Assembly: GCA_964030475.1 (NCBI GenBank)
Contig: CAXIPT010000003.1
Span: 2,719,862-2,783,861, forward strand
Source of the DNA: Tethya wilhelma
Lineage: Eukaryota; Porifera; Demospongiae; Tethyida; Tethyidae
Reading direction: 5' to 3'
Length of the DNA stretch: 64,000 bases
Shown here: in pieces, positions 11,178 to 32,200 of the stretch
Numbering within the stretch: the first letter of the stretch is position 1
How the letters are laid out: the number at the start of each line of letters is the position of its first letter
Translations under genes and position numbers: made by a program
The notes under the pieces: generated by a model
The model's database searches: none
Told to the model about the DNA's origin: nothing
The model's input: the letters and a program-made list of their open reading frames with translations, nothing else

Positions 11178-14100
11178 ATGCTTCGTTTCAGCTTGCTGCT
11201 AGCCTTGTTACTGGTATGTGCATATGTAGAAATACAGTCAACACAAACTGTAAAGAGTATTATTTTTTAAAAAAGATGATTAATTTTGTCATCAACCTCA
11301 AAGTTTTGCTTATGTGCATGGTATCTGCCATGTTATTTTATATAGGCCATTTTCAATTCTGTACAAGCTGTGGCTGAGACTGATGGTGAGACGCAACTAT
11401 CCAGGGTGAGTGTTTGGTTGATAATGGCATTATTATTAATAATTAATATAATTGTGAGCAAGCTTTGGATTTAAAATTAATAATAAAATTAGTCATAATA
11501 CTTACCATTGAATGTTAGTAGCAAAACTTTTCCATAATTATACAATAGTACGTAATTTTGTTTGCTAGTTATAATCAGTAATAATTATCTCAGAGTCAAT
11601 CCAGGGGAATAATATTTAGAGCATAATTTCATTGTTGTAGCAAAAAACAATTAAGAGCTTGAAGATTTAACAATTAATATTATAATAGTTATGATTGTAT
11701 AGCTATAGCATGCCAATGATTACAAGGTACATAGCATGCAGAAAGCAGCATATCTTACTGTACATAGGTTAGTACATGCATACTTTGTGATTGTGCGAGA
11801 CAATTTGGCAAGTTTCACCCTCAGAATAATTTTTATAGCTTCAAGGTCCATGTCACCTTTCTTAAAATAATTTTAAATTAATATTGGAGGGATATATACA
11901 TAGTTTGTGAGGCATGCTGGTTTATTAATATTTAACAGTAGAAGAACCATGTTTGAAATGTGCATTGCTGTACGATTGAGGTCTGGCAGTTTAGTTTTGT
12001 GATAAAGTTCCCAATATAGCTTAATTGTAACAATTAAATGTCACATGTATGTGATAATCATTGTTTATACACTGAAGAATACCTACAAATTTATCCAAAC
12101 CTTCTATGGTAGGCCTGTGAAGATAGGAATCCTGGCTTCACAACTAGACTAAGTATACATTGCATGGTTAATGCTATGTCATAATAATAATTAAGTAAAT
12201 TGTATGATAGACCATTATGCTATATACTAGCTTGGTCCTGCATGCGTAGATTCATTCCATCAGTGCCTCTGAAATTCTCTCATTTGAGCTAGCTTTCTCT
12301 TTCTATGGGAGGAGCGAAGGGAATCTGGTATAGAGACTGTTTGCTTATGGGCCAATTATAGCTATGGGATGTGTACTCTCGATGTGCCTTTATATGGTGA
12401 TGTACATGTCAGAACGTACTGTCTCAATAATAAAAAACAGTGCAAAAAATGTAAATGACTAAATCTATTCTGGGAACTGAGTAAAATCCGGTGAAAGACA
12501 ATAATTTTTATCTCTAAAAAGTAATAGTAATAAACAAAAGCTTTTGTGTTAGACAGTCAGATATAGAAAGTCTTCAGTTAGTTTTCTGGCAATAATTGTG
12601 AAATAATTTAAACCTATATATACGCAGGAAGCCAAGCCTGTGATGTTCTGGATAATTATTTTATAAATACATACAAGGGATGTGTAAAGCATGTCCCTAT
12701 AGGCCATGTGTCTTTCATAATATTATGCATAATTATATAAATCTCTAAAAAGTATTAGGGTGTACCGTGATACTATTATAGCCACAAAATTCAGGAGGCC
12801 ACTTTTTTCTTGATATGAAATTGAGTGTCCCTATATGGGATGTCATTCACAAACTTAGTGATACAGCTGTCTATGACATATTTAAATTATTCCCAAGTTG
12901 CTGTCCATGGATATAGGGAGGCTGGTTTACATCATGATAAGTTCATAGTTTACTATAGGAAACTGAATGTCATACGTACATGGCATTGCATAAGTGACCG
13001 GTCATTTCCATGGCATTGTGTTATTGTGGTCACTTGGCAAGTCTATGAGTTGGAAAAAAATTCGTGAGTTGATAGATAAAGGGATATTTTTTAAATGCCC
13101 CTTGGGGGGCCAACGAGGGCCTGCAAATAGCCTAGGGCTAATGAACACAGGTCCCCCAGGACCAGTCGACAGATTTAAATCCCCTCCTAAGGATGTGGTA
13201 AAATCCACCTCATTATTTTTAGGGGTAGAGCTGCATAAGTCAGCTCCTAGGCAGAGCTCAAAAGAGCTAATGGGGTAGAAATAAATACCTGTGGCACTGG
13301 AGGGACTCGAACCACCTACCCATAGGTTGGAAGCCAGAATCATTGTTGAACAAAGCCACCAGTCAATTGACATCAGTCACATGTATGCATAAAATTATTT
13401 CAGTTGCATGACTCAAGCTCATGGGATGCTTCTCCAAATGTAACTACTGACAATTCGTTTGACAAATAACCCCTAAAAAAATAAGATACATCTTGATGAT
13501 ACGAATAGGAAGTTCTGAATCATTGAATTATCTCATACCTACTACATTGCCCAATACTGTGCTTCATTACTCCAGGATAAACGGCAAATTCAATTCGGAT
13601 TGCAGCAAAGTCTTCCACTTGGTGAATCTACGTTTGTGCTGAATGGTCGACAGGTTGTTCGTGTGACTGGAAGTGGATCTGAATTTCGTACAACTGCCTT
13701 AAATGAAACATTGAGATACCAGGGAGGGTCGGTGCAATTTATCGATGGAAACACAGGAATGTCTACCTCTGCTGACATTCCAGTGAATGAACTAACAGTT
13801 TTCACCGATTTTAATGGTTTTGACCAGCAGATATTTAGAGGAAATGCACCTGATATCACTCTACCAGAGAATGAAAATGGATTCTTTTACTACGACAGAG
13901 ATGGGAGAGCATTTTTCACCAATACACTACTTGTTGAGAGTCAGCGACCATTTCCAGCCTTGTTCGACCCACCTATTGAGATATCGTATGAGGTGCGTGG
14001 AGCAAGACCTAATGACAATTTGGTCTTAAACATTGATAACACTGGAACAATACCTGATGGAGAGGCTGACCCTGAAGATGACCGAATCACCTTGACCGGG

Positions 14101-17100
14101 TCTGTTGGTACACCTCTGGGTGAACGTCAATCTTTCGAGTATCTATCCAACTTTCTAGTCCTTCGAGATGGTTCTCAAATTTCCAGAACCATACCAGGAA
14201 TAAATGAACTCAATGTTGTGGACCTAGTTCAAGCAGGTGGAAGTATTCGACAACGATTGCGTACTTTTTCTGGTAGTGCCAGTGGAATGGCTTTTAGTGG
14301 GCCTGGTAGTCTAATTACAAACGGAGGAACTGCTTTCTACACTACATTACCTGACGTCCAGAGTGAGATTACTGAACAGATTCTTGGAAGCCAATTCAAT
14401 TTTGCCACTTCAACTAGTCCATCTTCTGCAATCATCCAGAGCAACCTCGGACCAAGTGGAGGGAATGACTTAATAGAGCTAGTAGGAGCCACAACCACTA
14501 CCTATCCAAGAGCAACCTCTGTTAGTTACAATGGTGGCGTCTTGTCGGTGAATGATCGTGTTGGTAATCTTCTTCAGCAAATTGGAACTGCTACTAATCC
14601 TGTTGGTTTGAGTACGTTCTTTAATCATGAAGTTCAAGAGTTTTCAGGAGGTGCTACTGGTTCTCTTTCCGTACCATCAGGAGGACTGACCTTGAGCTAC
14701 AATCCTGGAACAAATCGAGCCTTTGCATACCCAACAAGGAACATGTTCTTGACCAACGATATTCAGCAAGCCCTATCAAGCGCCAACCCACCCCCACCCA
14801 TGACTGCATCATTATCCATTCGATCTGATGGACAGGGAGGAGCAACTCTGTTTGGCCAACAAGGAGCTCAAGACGAGCGTGAACTAATCTCTCTTACAAA
14901 TTCCCAAGCATTTGATCTTGACGGAAGTGACATCATCACCTATTCTGGAAACACAGTTCAAGTAAGTCGTTCTGGTTCACCGGTTGCAACATTCGACAAT
15001 ATCGATACATTTACTGCAAATGGTCCATCAAACACTCTCCAATTATTCACTGGTGAAGCTACACAATCCTTTTCTGGGCCTGGGCGGTTTTATACTGATC
15101 CTCAAGGCCAAGCATTTTTTACCTCAAATGAGAACCTCATCAACAATGTGGACACCTTTACATCTAGACTATCGCCTGTTACACCAAATGTTCGGTTACG
15201 GACTGTTAACGAAACAAGAGTAGTTAATATCGAGACAGTTGGTGGTAAATCTCTGGTTGAGGTCAGCTCATCTTCTTCTATGAACATTCCATCCAGTCAG
15301 AGTGTATACTATACCGACAACACAGTGCGTACAGCCGATTCCTTCAACATCCCATCAAATTCTAGAGCCTTTTTCGACGCCGATAACAATCAAGTGACAG
15401 TGACGGATTCTTCGGGAAGTGTGCTGTTCATGTCTGATGCACCTCGATTCTTTGCTTACTTTACTCCAGGTGGTGGCACTGATGAACTAGCCGTGAATAC
15501 CACACTACCTTCGAATGGTGCTCTCTATACTGGACCAAATGGAGCACTATTTACAGTCAATAACGATATCAACGGACCGATTGAGAATGCACTCGATACA
15601 ATTGGTGCTTCGTCTATGATCGTAGATTCTACAGATTTCAGTTTTTACAATGGACGGATGATTCAGACCTTTTCTGGAAGTTCACCGTCGTCCTTCTCAG
15701 GAGGTGGAACACTGTTCACTTCTGGCGAACAAACCATCTACTCCACAGACTCAGGTTTCAATCAACTTCTGCCTGGATTGGTGTCCCAACTAGCACCAAT
15801 TTCGGCAACATACAACTCTACTACTAGTCGTACACTGGTGGCCAGCAACAATGGAGATATGATATTTATGTATTCCGTTGGAGATTCACCTTTCCTTCAA
15901 GTTGGAAGGGGTTTTCGTTACACCTTCACGGATGAAAACACCATCACTGGTCTAACGGCTGAACCAATAATGGGAGTGAATGAAGTAAGAGTCTTCAATG
16001 GATACGAAACTGTTACCTTCATGACTGGAAACGTTACACTTGAAGGACCGGGTCTATTTATCTTTAACGAAGAAGCTGGTGTTGCTTTTTACACTACTGA
16101 TGAGACCACCATCAACATCATATCACAACGTCAGGAGAACGTGATTGAAACCTTCCAGCAACCCGATATTTCACTTGGAGGTGGAATAGTTCAATCAAAG
16201 TTTCGAGAGGTGGATGCTTCATTTGGACAAACTGTGGTTGTTTACGAAGGAGCAGATGTAAACCTACAATGTGTGATACGACGTTCCAATCCTGCTGCAC
16301 AGCTCGAATTCTTTGTCCAGGATGTAAACGACGACTTTGTTCGGATAAATGAAACTGACCTTACAGACAATTTTGAAATCATAGTTGATCCTGCTGGAGA
16401 TCGTGCTACACTGCAAATTCTTAACGTTCCAATGGATGGTGAACCCACTGTATATGGATGCCGAGCCTCTAACGTCATTGGGTCAGATTTTGCTACAGCT
16501 ACAGTTGAGGTTGAACCTCCAAGTAAGTTAAAGTGTTTATTACATGCGACTCTTTTGGAAACGTTGTGTTGTGTGATTGCTTTGCCAGTGGATACAGACC
16601 AAGTCTTGTATGGATGGTATCATATTTTATTGTAAGCTATACCACCACATTGTAACCATAATGCAAGCTTGCAATTAGTAATATTATAGTTGTCAATACC
16701 ATTATATACATCTCAGAAATTTTTAGGGGCCCTACAATTATTGTTATTAATTATAAGAAGATAGCCAGCTTTATTTGAATTCAGTATAGGGATCTAGATT
16801 TTCTTTAAGTTACCATTAATTTTTAATAATAATTGTTATACATTTGTGTTATTTTCATTTTAGTGGCACCTGAAATTGTAAACAATTTCTTCCCATTCAC
16901 TCCTGTTAACGATCGCTTTGATCCAAGTGGTCTCATCTTATCAGCACAAACAACCTTCCCCTCAAGAGAAGTGATTGTTCCTGGAGAGTTAGGTGACACT
17001 TCATTAATTCCCAATCCTACGCTCACTAACAATCTAGTTCACATTGGATGTAAAGCCGAGGGCAGACCAAAGGCAAACATAGTCTGGGAACTGAATGGAA

Positions 17101-18115
17101 TGGTGATAAATGCATCTCTACCTGAATTTGATATCTTTGAGCCTCGCCAGGGAAGGAGTGTTCTGACTGTCAACTACTCAAGAATATTTAACGAACCTGG
17201 AGTAGCTGGAGCAGCTGATAATTTTACTTGTCGAGCTACTAATGCAGCTGCTGAAGTCGTGGCAGGAGTTGTGGTGACACCAAATAGTAGGTTATAATTA
17301 TTAGCTCTTTAATAATTAAGTTGATTCATGGGCTAAAAGTGTCATAAGCTTAAGATTGTAAGCTTCTTCACTGTCATGATAAGGTTAAGGGATTTTGGCT
17401 GCTATGCATTATCTACTGATATTACTATAGATGCAATGAGGCTCGCCTGCTGTGAAAGCTACGTAAAATGTGTTCATTTCTAGCCTGTTTGATGAACTAT
17501 TATTAATTTTATATCATAGTCAATTGCAATTGTTTAGACATAGTTTGATCTTATGGTTCTCATCACTCTTTTTTTGTATTACTTGTGTACAGCTTACACG
17601 TGTGTAAGAAGTGGAGTTTCTGATGAACCTTGTTCTGCAACTTGTGGTTTTGGTAAGTAATGTGCTTTTATGTATTTTATTTCACTTAATTATTGCAATA
17701 TTTATATCCTTCCATATGCTTTATTTTATAATGATAAGGTGTTAGACCTGAAAATGTGGTGTGTACAAGGAATTCAGCAGATATTTCTTTTGAAGACGTA
17801 CCAGAAAATCTCTTTGAGGCTCCACTGGAACTGTGTCTGGCACAAAATGAAGATAACTCGATTATATTCTGGTATGACCTCATTTATAAATAATTAAATT
17901 TAATACATCCACCTATTGATCTTGTTTTCTATCTCTCTGATCTTATGTTATACTAATCCTTCCATGATGTGTATGTGCACAAAGGTATAGTTGGTTGTCT
18001 GTTTATTTCATAATTATCATTGGCATAATCTTCAGACCTTTTATCCATAAAAAAGCCAACAAAAGCCAACTTCCTTTGTTTCTTTCATACACTCACACAC
18101 ACACACACTCACACA

Positions 18116-18154
<39 letters not shown>

Positions 18155-19486
18155 TTTAGTCCTGTTGAGAGTTTTGCGTTCAATAATGATGAAGATGACT
18201 TTAGTGAATGCTCTGTGACGTGTGGATGTGGTGTACAGAGGAGAAACATCTCCTGCTTCAGAACAATCGATGGTGTATTGACTAATGAGACAGTTGATGA
18301 AGGGTTCTGTAGGAATCTGAATCTGAGAAGACCAGAGGAGACTAGAGTATGCAATCTGGATGAGTGCCCGATATGGGTTATCAATGGAACATTTGGACCT
18401 GTAAGTACTCTCTCCCCCCCACATTTCTACTACTAGTGTATTTATGTTTCCTGCCAATAATACACACTGGCAGTGTTCATCGACGTGCAGAGGTGGTATG
18501 CAACAGAGACAGGTCGATTGCTATCAAAATGTCACTGATCTCTCTAGCGAGACAAACTTCACATTTGGCATTGTGAATGACTCCCTTTGTGATGAACGTA
18601 CTATGCCAGCCAGAGAGCAGCAGTGTAACAGGCTTGTACAGTGTCCATTCCGCTGGGACGTGTCTAGATGGGGTGAAGTAAGTCACTGCTAAGTTTGGTG
18701 TGTGTATAACTTTATTCTTAATAACTTCACAGTGTAACAACAACTGTCAAGAGCGAAGCCTCACCTGTGTTGACTTTAGTGAGCCTGAGCTGTGGGTTGT
18801 GAATGATTCGTTCTGTGAAGATCAACAGCTGCGTCGACTTCACACTGTTAGGAGTTGTGGTGGTGGCGTATGCAGTAGAGGAGATTGGGTTGCTGGACCA
18901 TTTTCAGTATGTTATATTAATGTTTAAAAAAAAAACTTAAATATTACATTCTTACTTTACATTCTTTCTTGTTTCTGGTTCACATCTGAACACACAGGAA
19001 TGCAATGTTCAATGTGGTTTTGGGACATACGGTCGCGATGTTTTCTGCACCATGCGTGGCACTCCAGACAGGGTCATCCTTGAAGATGGATTCTGTGACA
19101 GTAGGTTTAGACCCCCAGAAAGAGAACGTTGCTTTCTTAGGAATTGCCCAGGTAAAGCATTGACATATATGTACGTAGTAGTTTCATTATTTATGTTACA
19201 GTATTTTACTCTAACCTATTTACACACACACAAACACACATGTACACCCACACGCACAGGACGGTGTGACTATGAACCTGAAGATTGTCGTAAAATAAAG
19301 TGGCTAGGTCTGTGCAAAATGGATCAGCTCAGAGCTACAACTGAACAATGCTGCAAGTCATGTCCTGCCCAAGCCACACCCATTCCTCTTATAGACCTAA
19401 ACCCTCCTGCTCCAGCTCCTAGTGAAGCACCCACTACTGCAGAGGCCCCTATGATGGCCACAATGATGGCCACTACTGCACCTTGA
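11178..19486 (+). CDS. Secreted Ig/TSP1/PLAC protein, paralogue 2 (complete, 11 exons)
   Basis: Exons: 11178-11213, 11346-11405, 13576-16522, 16864-17286, 17593-17652, 17739-17871, 18160-18400, 18474-18677, 18733-18906, 18998-19151 and 19260-19486. All junctions are GT-AG and phase-compatible, giving 4659 nt (1552 aa plus stop). Exons 1-2 encode a signal peptide (MLRFSLLLALLL, then AIFNSVQA; likely cleavage after VQA). Residues about 33-900 are seven diverged beta-rich repeats with the motif F-S-G-P-G-x-L-x-T...G-x-A-F-Y/F-T. Next come two Ig domains, five TSP1-type repeats (for example CSVTCGCG, CSSTCRGG, CNVQCGFG) and a PLAC domain (CDYEPEDC...CCKSC) with a Pro/Thr/Met-rich tail. Papilin and ADAMTS-like proteins end in TSP1 repeats, Ig domains and PLAC and act in extracellular matrix, so a matrix or cell-adhesion role is inferred. 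There is no metalloprotease motif. The N-terminal repeat I do not recognise. Confidence 0.9.
13085..13380 (-). repeat. tRNA-derived SINE, copy 1
   Basis: On the minus strand this reads a Pol III B-box GGTTCGAGTCC (complement of 13304-13314). It is preceded about 40 nt earlier by a weak A-box-like TGGCTTTGTTCAAC. The body continues into a sequence shared with 27455-27690. The shared body plus a tRNA-like head is the structure of a SINE. It lies in the long second intron of paralogue 2. Confidence 0.65.
18098..18153. repeat. (CA)n tract at the acceptor of a TSP1 exon
   Basis: CA repeats with a few CTCA interruptions end a few bases before the TTTAG acceptor of the exon at 18160. Confidence 0.88.
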
Positions 19487-19920
19487 GTAGTTTGCATTTG
19501 ATAACTAACCTAACATTAATAGTATCTTTATATGGTATCAATACAAAAATGATGATTTTTGGAGCCTGTATCTGGCTAACAGCTGGTGAACTAGAGTATT
19601 AATGAGTTGTGTGCTTAATCATGTTTGTCAAACTATAGCTCTTCTAGAAACAATAATAATTTTACTCATATTGTTTTCATGTTTCTAATGGAGCTAAATC
19701 TTGCAATTGGTGACATTCAAGAAGAGGTACTATAATTATATATAGAGGCCTTACAAAGTTTGATTTTTATTCTGACAATAGTCTTAAAAATTTAAGTGAC
19801 AGGGACAACAGGATTAACTTTCAGGCATTGTGTTGTACCTAGGAAGATAGACGATTAGCAGTGGCATCAATTCTATATGAGTACATTTTCCATAGTTCAT
19901 TCTATTGGCCAATAATATTA
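19487..19920. other. Convergent 3' ends, intergenic
   Basis: This is the gap between the stop of the plus-strand PLAC gene and the TAA of the minus-strand katanin-like gene. It is AT-rich and holds no gene. It must hold both polyadenylation regions, but I see no isolated AATAAA that decides either one. Confidence 0.5.
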
Positions 19921-28413
<8,493 letters not shown>

Positions 28414-29208
28414 TTCATATCCACAACTACGTTGACGTCTTGTTAGATCACAAACAAGGTAAAGGGTCGATAGAAAATTCACTTTAGCCCGCGCGCTTTA
28501 TAGCTTTTGCGCATGCGCTAACCAAAGCATCACTCCCTCGCGCGTTTCGACTGCTGTCTGTGCTCACTTACCTCAGTAGGGCTGTCTGTATGAATCAGTG
28601 AATATGATCCAATCTGTATGTAAAATTCTTCGAGTTTGCTTTAATTATAATTAAGTTACATTTCTGCTTCTTTATAACTTGTACTAGTCCAAAATCATCC
28701 AAATGAGCTGTAAATAATTGCGTTTTTGAAATTGACGACGTATACGTACCCTTGACTTTGTTCTAAATATATAGCTACTTGAAAACAAACGACACAAAGA
28801 AAAATGCTTGCACTCTGAGCGAGGATTTGCACCATGATATACTGTGTACCCTATATATAATATAGTCATAATAGCTTATATTTGCGGATACTGTATCGTG
28901 GTGCAATAACAATAAACCAACATTGATACAAATAATAATATTACAGCCAAAAAATTCAATATAAAACTATACACTTATTGTACAAAAAAAAAAAAATCAT
29001 AACAAAAGACTAAACACACATTAATAATAATAATTATATATACACTAACATAAGACATCTACAAAGCCACTTTACGTACCATGCATGCATGTATTGAAAT
29101 AATCAAAATTTAACCTTCTACGACTATACAAAATAATCACTTTCCTAGCTACACTACTGCAAAAAGACTGGTAATTATAAATTCTTTCTTATACGTGTTG
29201 CAAAGAGT
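28414..29208. other. Intergenic: KATNAL2 promoter and 3' flank of the FN3/GTPase gene
   Basis: CpG-rich near 28480-28560, then AT-rich with poly-A and ATAATAATA runs. No coding exon is visible on either strand. Confidence 0.55.
28508..28519. promoter_or_regulatory. NRF1-like palindrome upstream of KATNAL2
   Basis: TGCGCATGCGCT, the NRF1 consensus palindrome, lies about 95 bp upstream of the KATNAL2 ATG (28413, minus strand) in a locally CpG-rich patch (CGCGCG at 28487 and 28537). NRF1 sites are common in housekeeping and ciliary promoters. The function here is inferred. Confidence 0.55.
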
Positions 29209-32200
29209 TCATTTCAGTGACTTTTGCCGGTTCAATCTTGGCAAAACCCTGGAACCAAAATTCCACCATGTATGAGATGACTTCATGTGCTCTTCATCTT
29301 CATCTATACTTTCAGCGTGGCCTAGTGTTGTCAAAAGCTTTGCGTGTTCCTTCAGTCCTTCCAGAGCACTAATCCTTTCAATGTATCCATCCTTCCCCTC
29401 TCTTTTCTCCTCTTCGATCATCAAATCAATGTATGCTGCTTCATCTAGTGGATGAGGCTTGTAAGCAATCTCGTCTAAACGTTTCACACATATTTTGGTT
29501 TTTTTTATCAAAACAAGAACTTCTTTGTTAAGTGCTTTTAGCTTGTCTCGAGCACTCGAAAGCATCTTGTCTGCTACGGTCTCTGAGCTTTCATCATTAG
29601 GATCGGATGGTTCCAAATAACGGTCCATGAGGTCTTTCAAAGTCCTTGTTTCTTTTTCGGTGTAAATTTCAATTCGATAGGCATGTTGTTTGTGTACTGA
29701 CCAGTGACAGTTACCTGGGCAGATTTTGCACGAAGCATTTTTACCCCGACTTATCCATGATCCTCCCATGGAAGCACACTTGTACTTCTTTCCATCATCA
29801 GATATTGTACATGGAAAATGACATGTAAAATTGCAGGTGGTGCAGTTGGTAACATATTTACCTTGTGGTAGATCAATGTGTTTCTGTTTCGGAACATCCA
29901 CCTCGTAGGTAAAATTTGGATCAAATACATTTGTCATGTGATCTTTTAGTATTCTCTCTTCTTGTTGCATTTCCTCAATAAGGTGAAGACCCATCCGAAT
30001 TTTTTCTTGCAGTCCGTTAACCAAGGCTTCGAGATGCTCACGTTTCTGAAATACTTCCTTTGTGAGCTGTAAGCTAATGGCAGGAGTGGTGTCCAGAATC
30101 CTGAATAAATTTTTGATGCTTCCTTCATTCATTTCCCAAAAGAGTTGTCCAAATGTTCCTCCAGTGCTAGTGTTGGCATACAGCACCGAGTTATTGAACT
30201 TAAAACACTCTTTGCACTTGATGTTTGCTTCCTTGATTGCTGCTAGGACTTGTGGTGGCTGGCCATCAGCAAAAGTGGACATGAGGAAAATGTTGTCAGC
30301 TACGTCTTTGCCAAACATTGCAAGGATAGAGTCAAAGACATACTTTTGAGTGTATGTGAGCCTGGCCAGTGCTGCCTGAGCAACGAACCCTACTGCATGG
30401 ATTGAATCAATACCATTAGGTGGTTTCATAGAGAAGAACTCTTTGATATGTCTGGTGATCTCTCTATCTCGCTCAATTCCTCTGGTGTCTCCAAACCCAG
30501 GTGTGTCAACAATGGTAAAGTCATAGTTGATAGGTGAGCCTTTCTGTGCATGAAAGGTATAGGCTGTGATCCATGAGGTCTGACTGTGTGCTTGAGAAAT
30601 TTTTTCATCTTCAATCAGTTTGAACCGAAATGGTGTATCCCAACTAACACCAAGGACGTAGTTGGCAATACTGTTGATCAAGGTGGATTTACCAGCCCCA
30701 GTTGCTCCTACCAATAGGATTACTCTTTCTCGTGTTCCGGGTACACGACTACCTATGTGGTACTTGGCAATTTTGTTGGTATTGTCTTTCAAATCCTGCC
30801 GTCGGTTAGGTATTCTGTTTACTTGAATACTAGTTTGGCTTGCAGCAACAATGAGATCAGACTTTGAACAGGTGTCAAACACACGCTCAGCAAGGGGCCT
30901 ATCTGCAGTTTTAATGTAACTAGAGGTGCAGAAAGGAGTATGTATGTCAGTTCCTTTACAAATGGGCCGCACTTTGAATATATGTTCTGTATTGGGGGCA
31001 AGGTCTTTCAGTGTAACTTTCTCCTCGCGATCTGTTGTTTCGGACTTGTGCCACGTAACTGACACTTTCCCAACTCTGTATTTCACTTTGTAGCAGGTGA
31101 CTTTATCATATTCATATAGAGGTTTATTCCATTCTAGTTGAATACTATTGTGAGTGACAGCTGTGGCTCTTGGCATTCCAGTTGTACAGCATTTACTGGT
31201 TGAAATCGGATGACTTGCTCTACTCCTAGCTCCATTTCCACAGTCTGGTTTGCAAATTGCTTGTACTTTAAATTGATAAAACTTGTTTGTTTCAAGTCCT
31301 CCAATGATTACGTGTGTAGTGCTGTCAGCAGTAGTTTGAGATCTCCACTTCTTGTGCTCAAGCTGTTTATAGTAGACAGTGTATGAGGATACATCTTTTC
31401 CACCATGGTCTGGTGGAGTCCATTTGAGGGAAATGTTCTCGTGTGTTATTTCAGTAGCTTCAGGGACACCAGGTGGAGAGGTAGCAGCTGTTTCTATTGG
31501 CTCACTTACTTCACTCTCAGTCCCTTCCATTCCTTCTTTACATTTGGGAACAACACTAAACATGTATTTTGATTTCATGGACAATCCTGTTATAGCTTGA
31601 CGTGTTTGAGGACCACTGGTATCCTGCTCTATCCAACTTTTTGATGGATCTTCAACAGAACGATAACGAACTGTGTAGTGTGTTATGTTTTCTTTTCCAT
31701 AGTCTGGGGCAGTCCATTTTACTCTTACCGTGTCATTTGTTATGTCTTCAGCTGCTATTTCTGGATTTCCTGGTGGAGATGTAACCTTTGTTACTATCAG
31801 GTCACTGGGTTCACTCTCAGCATATACACAATCACCATCACTTCCTATCGGGACAACTTTGAACTTGTAAACTGATCCTTGGTTTAAGTTTGAAATTGTG
31901 CATGAATCGATTGCGTGAGAATGCGACTTTGCCGGTACAGTTTTCGTCCATTCTGATTTTTCTTCTGTTTTCAGTACAGGCAGAATACAGTAAGATTTGA
32001 TGCTTTTGCAGTTGTATTCTGGTATTTGCCATGACAAAACTATACAGTCATGAGTAACCTTACTTGCATATGGTTTACCTGTTTTACATACAGGTTTAGT
32101 TTTTATGACATCACTAGGTTCACTCTCATTGCTCTCGCCTGTTTCACACACTAGTTTTACTTTGAAGAGATACTCAGTTGCAGGATCAAGCTTAGCTACT

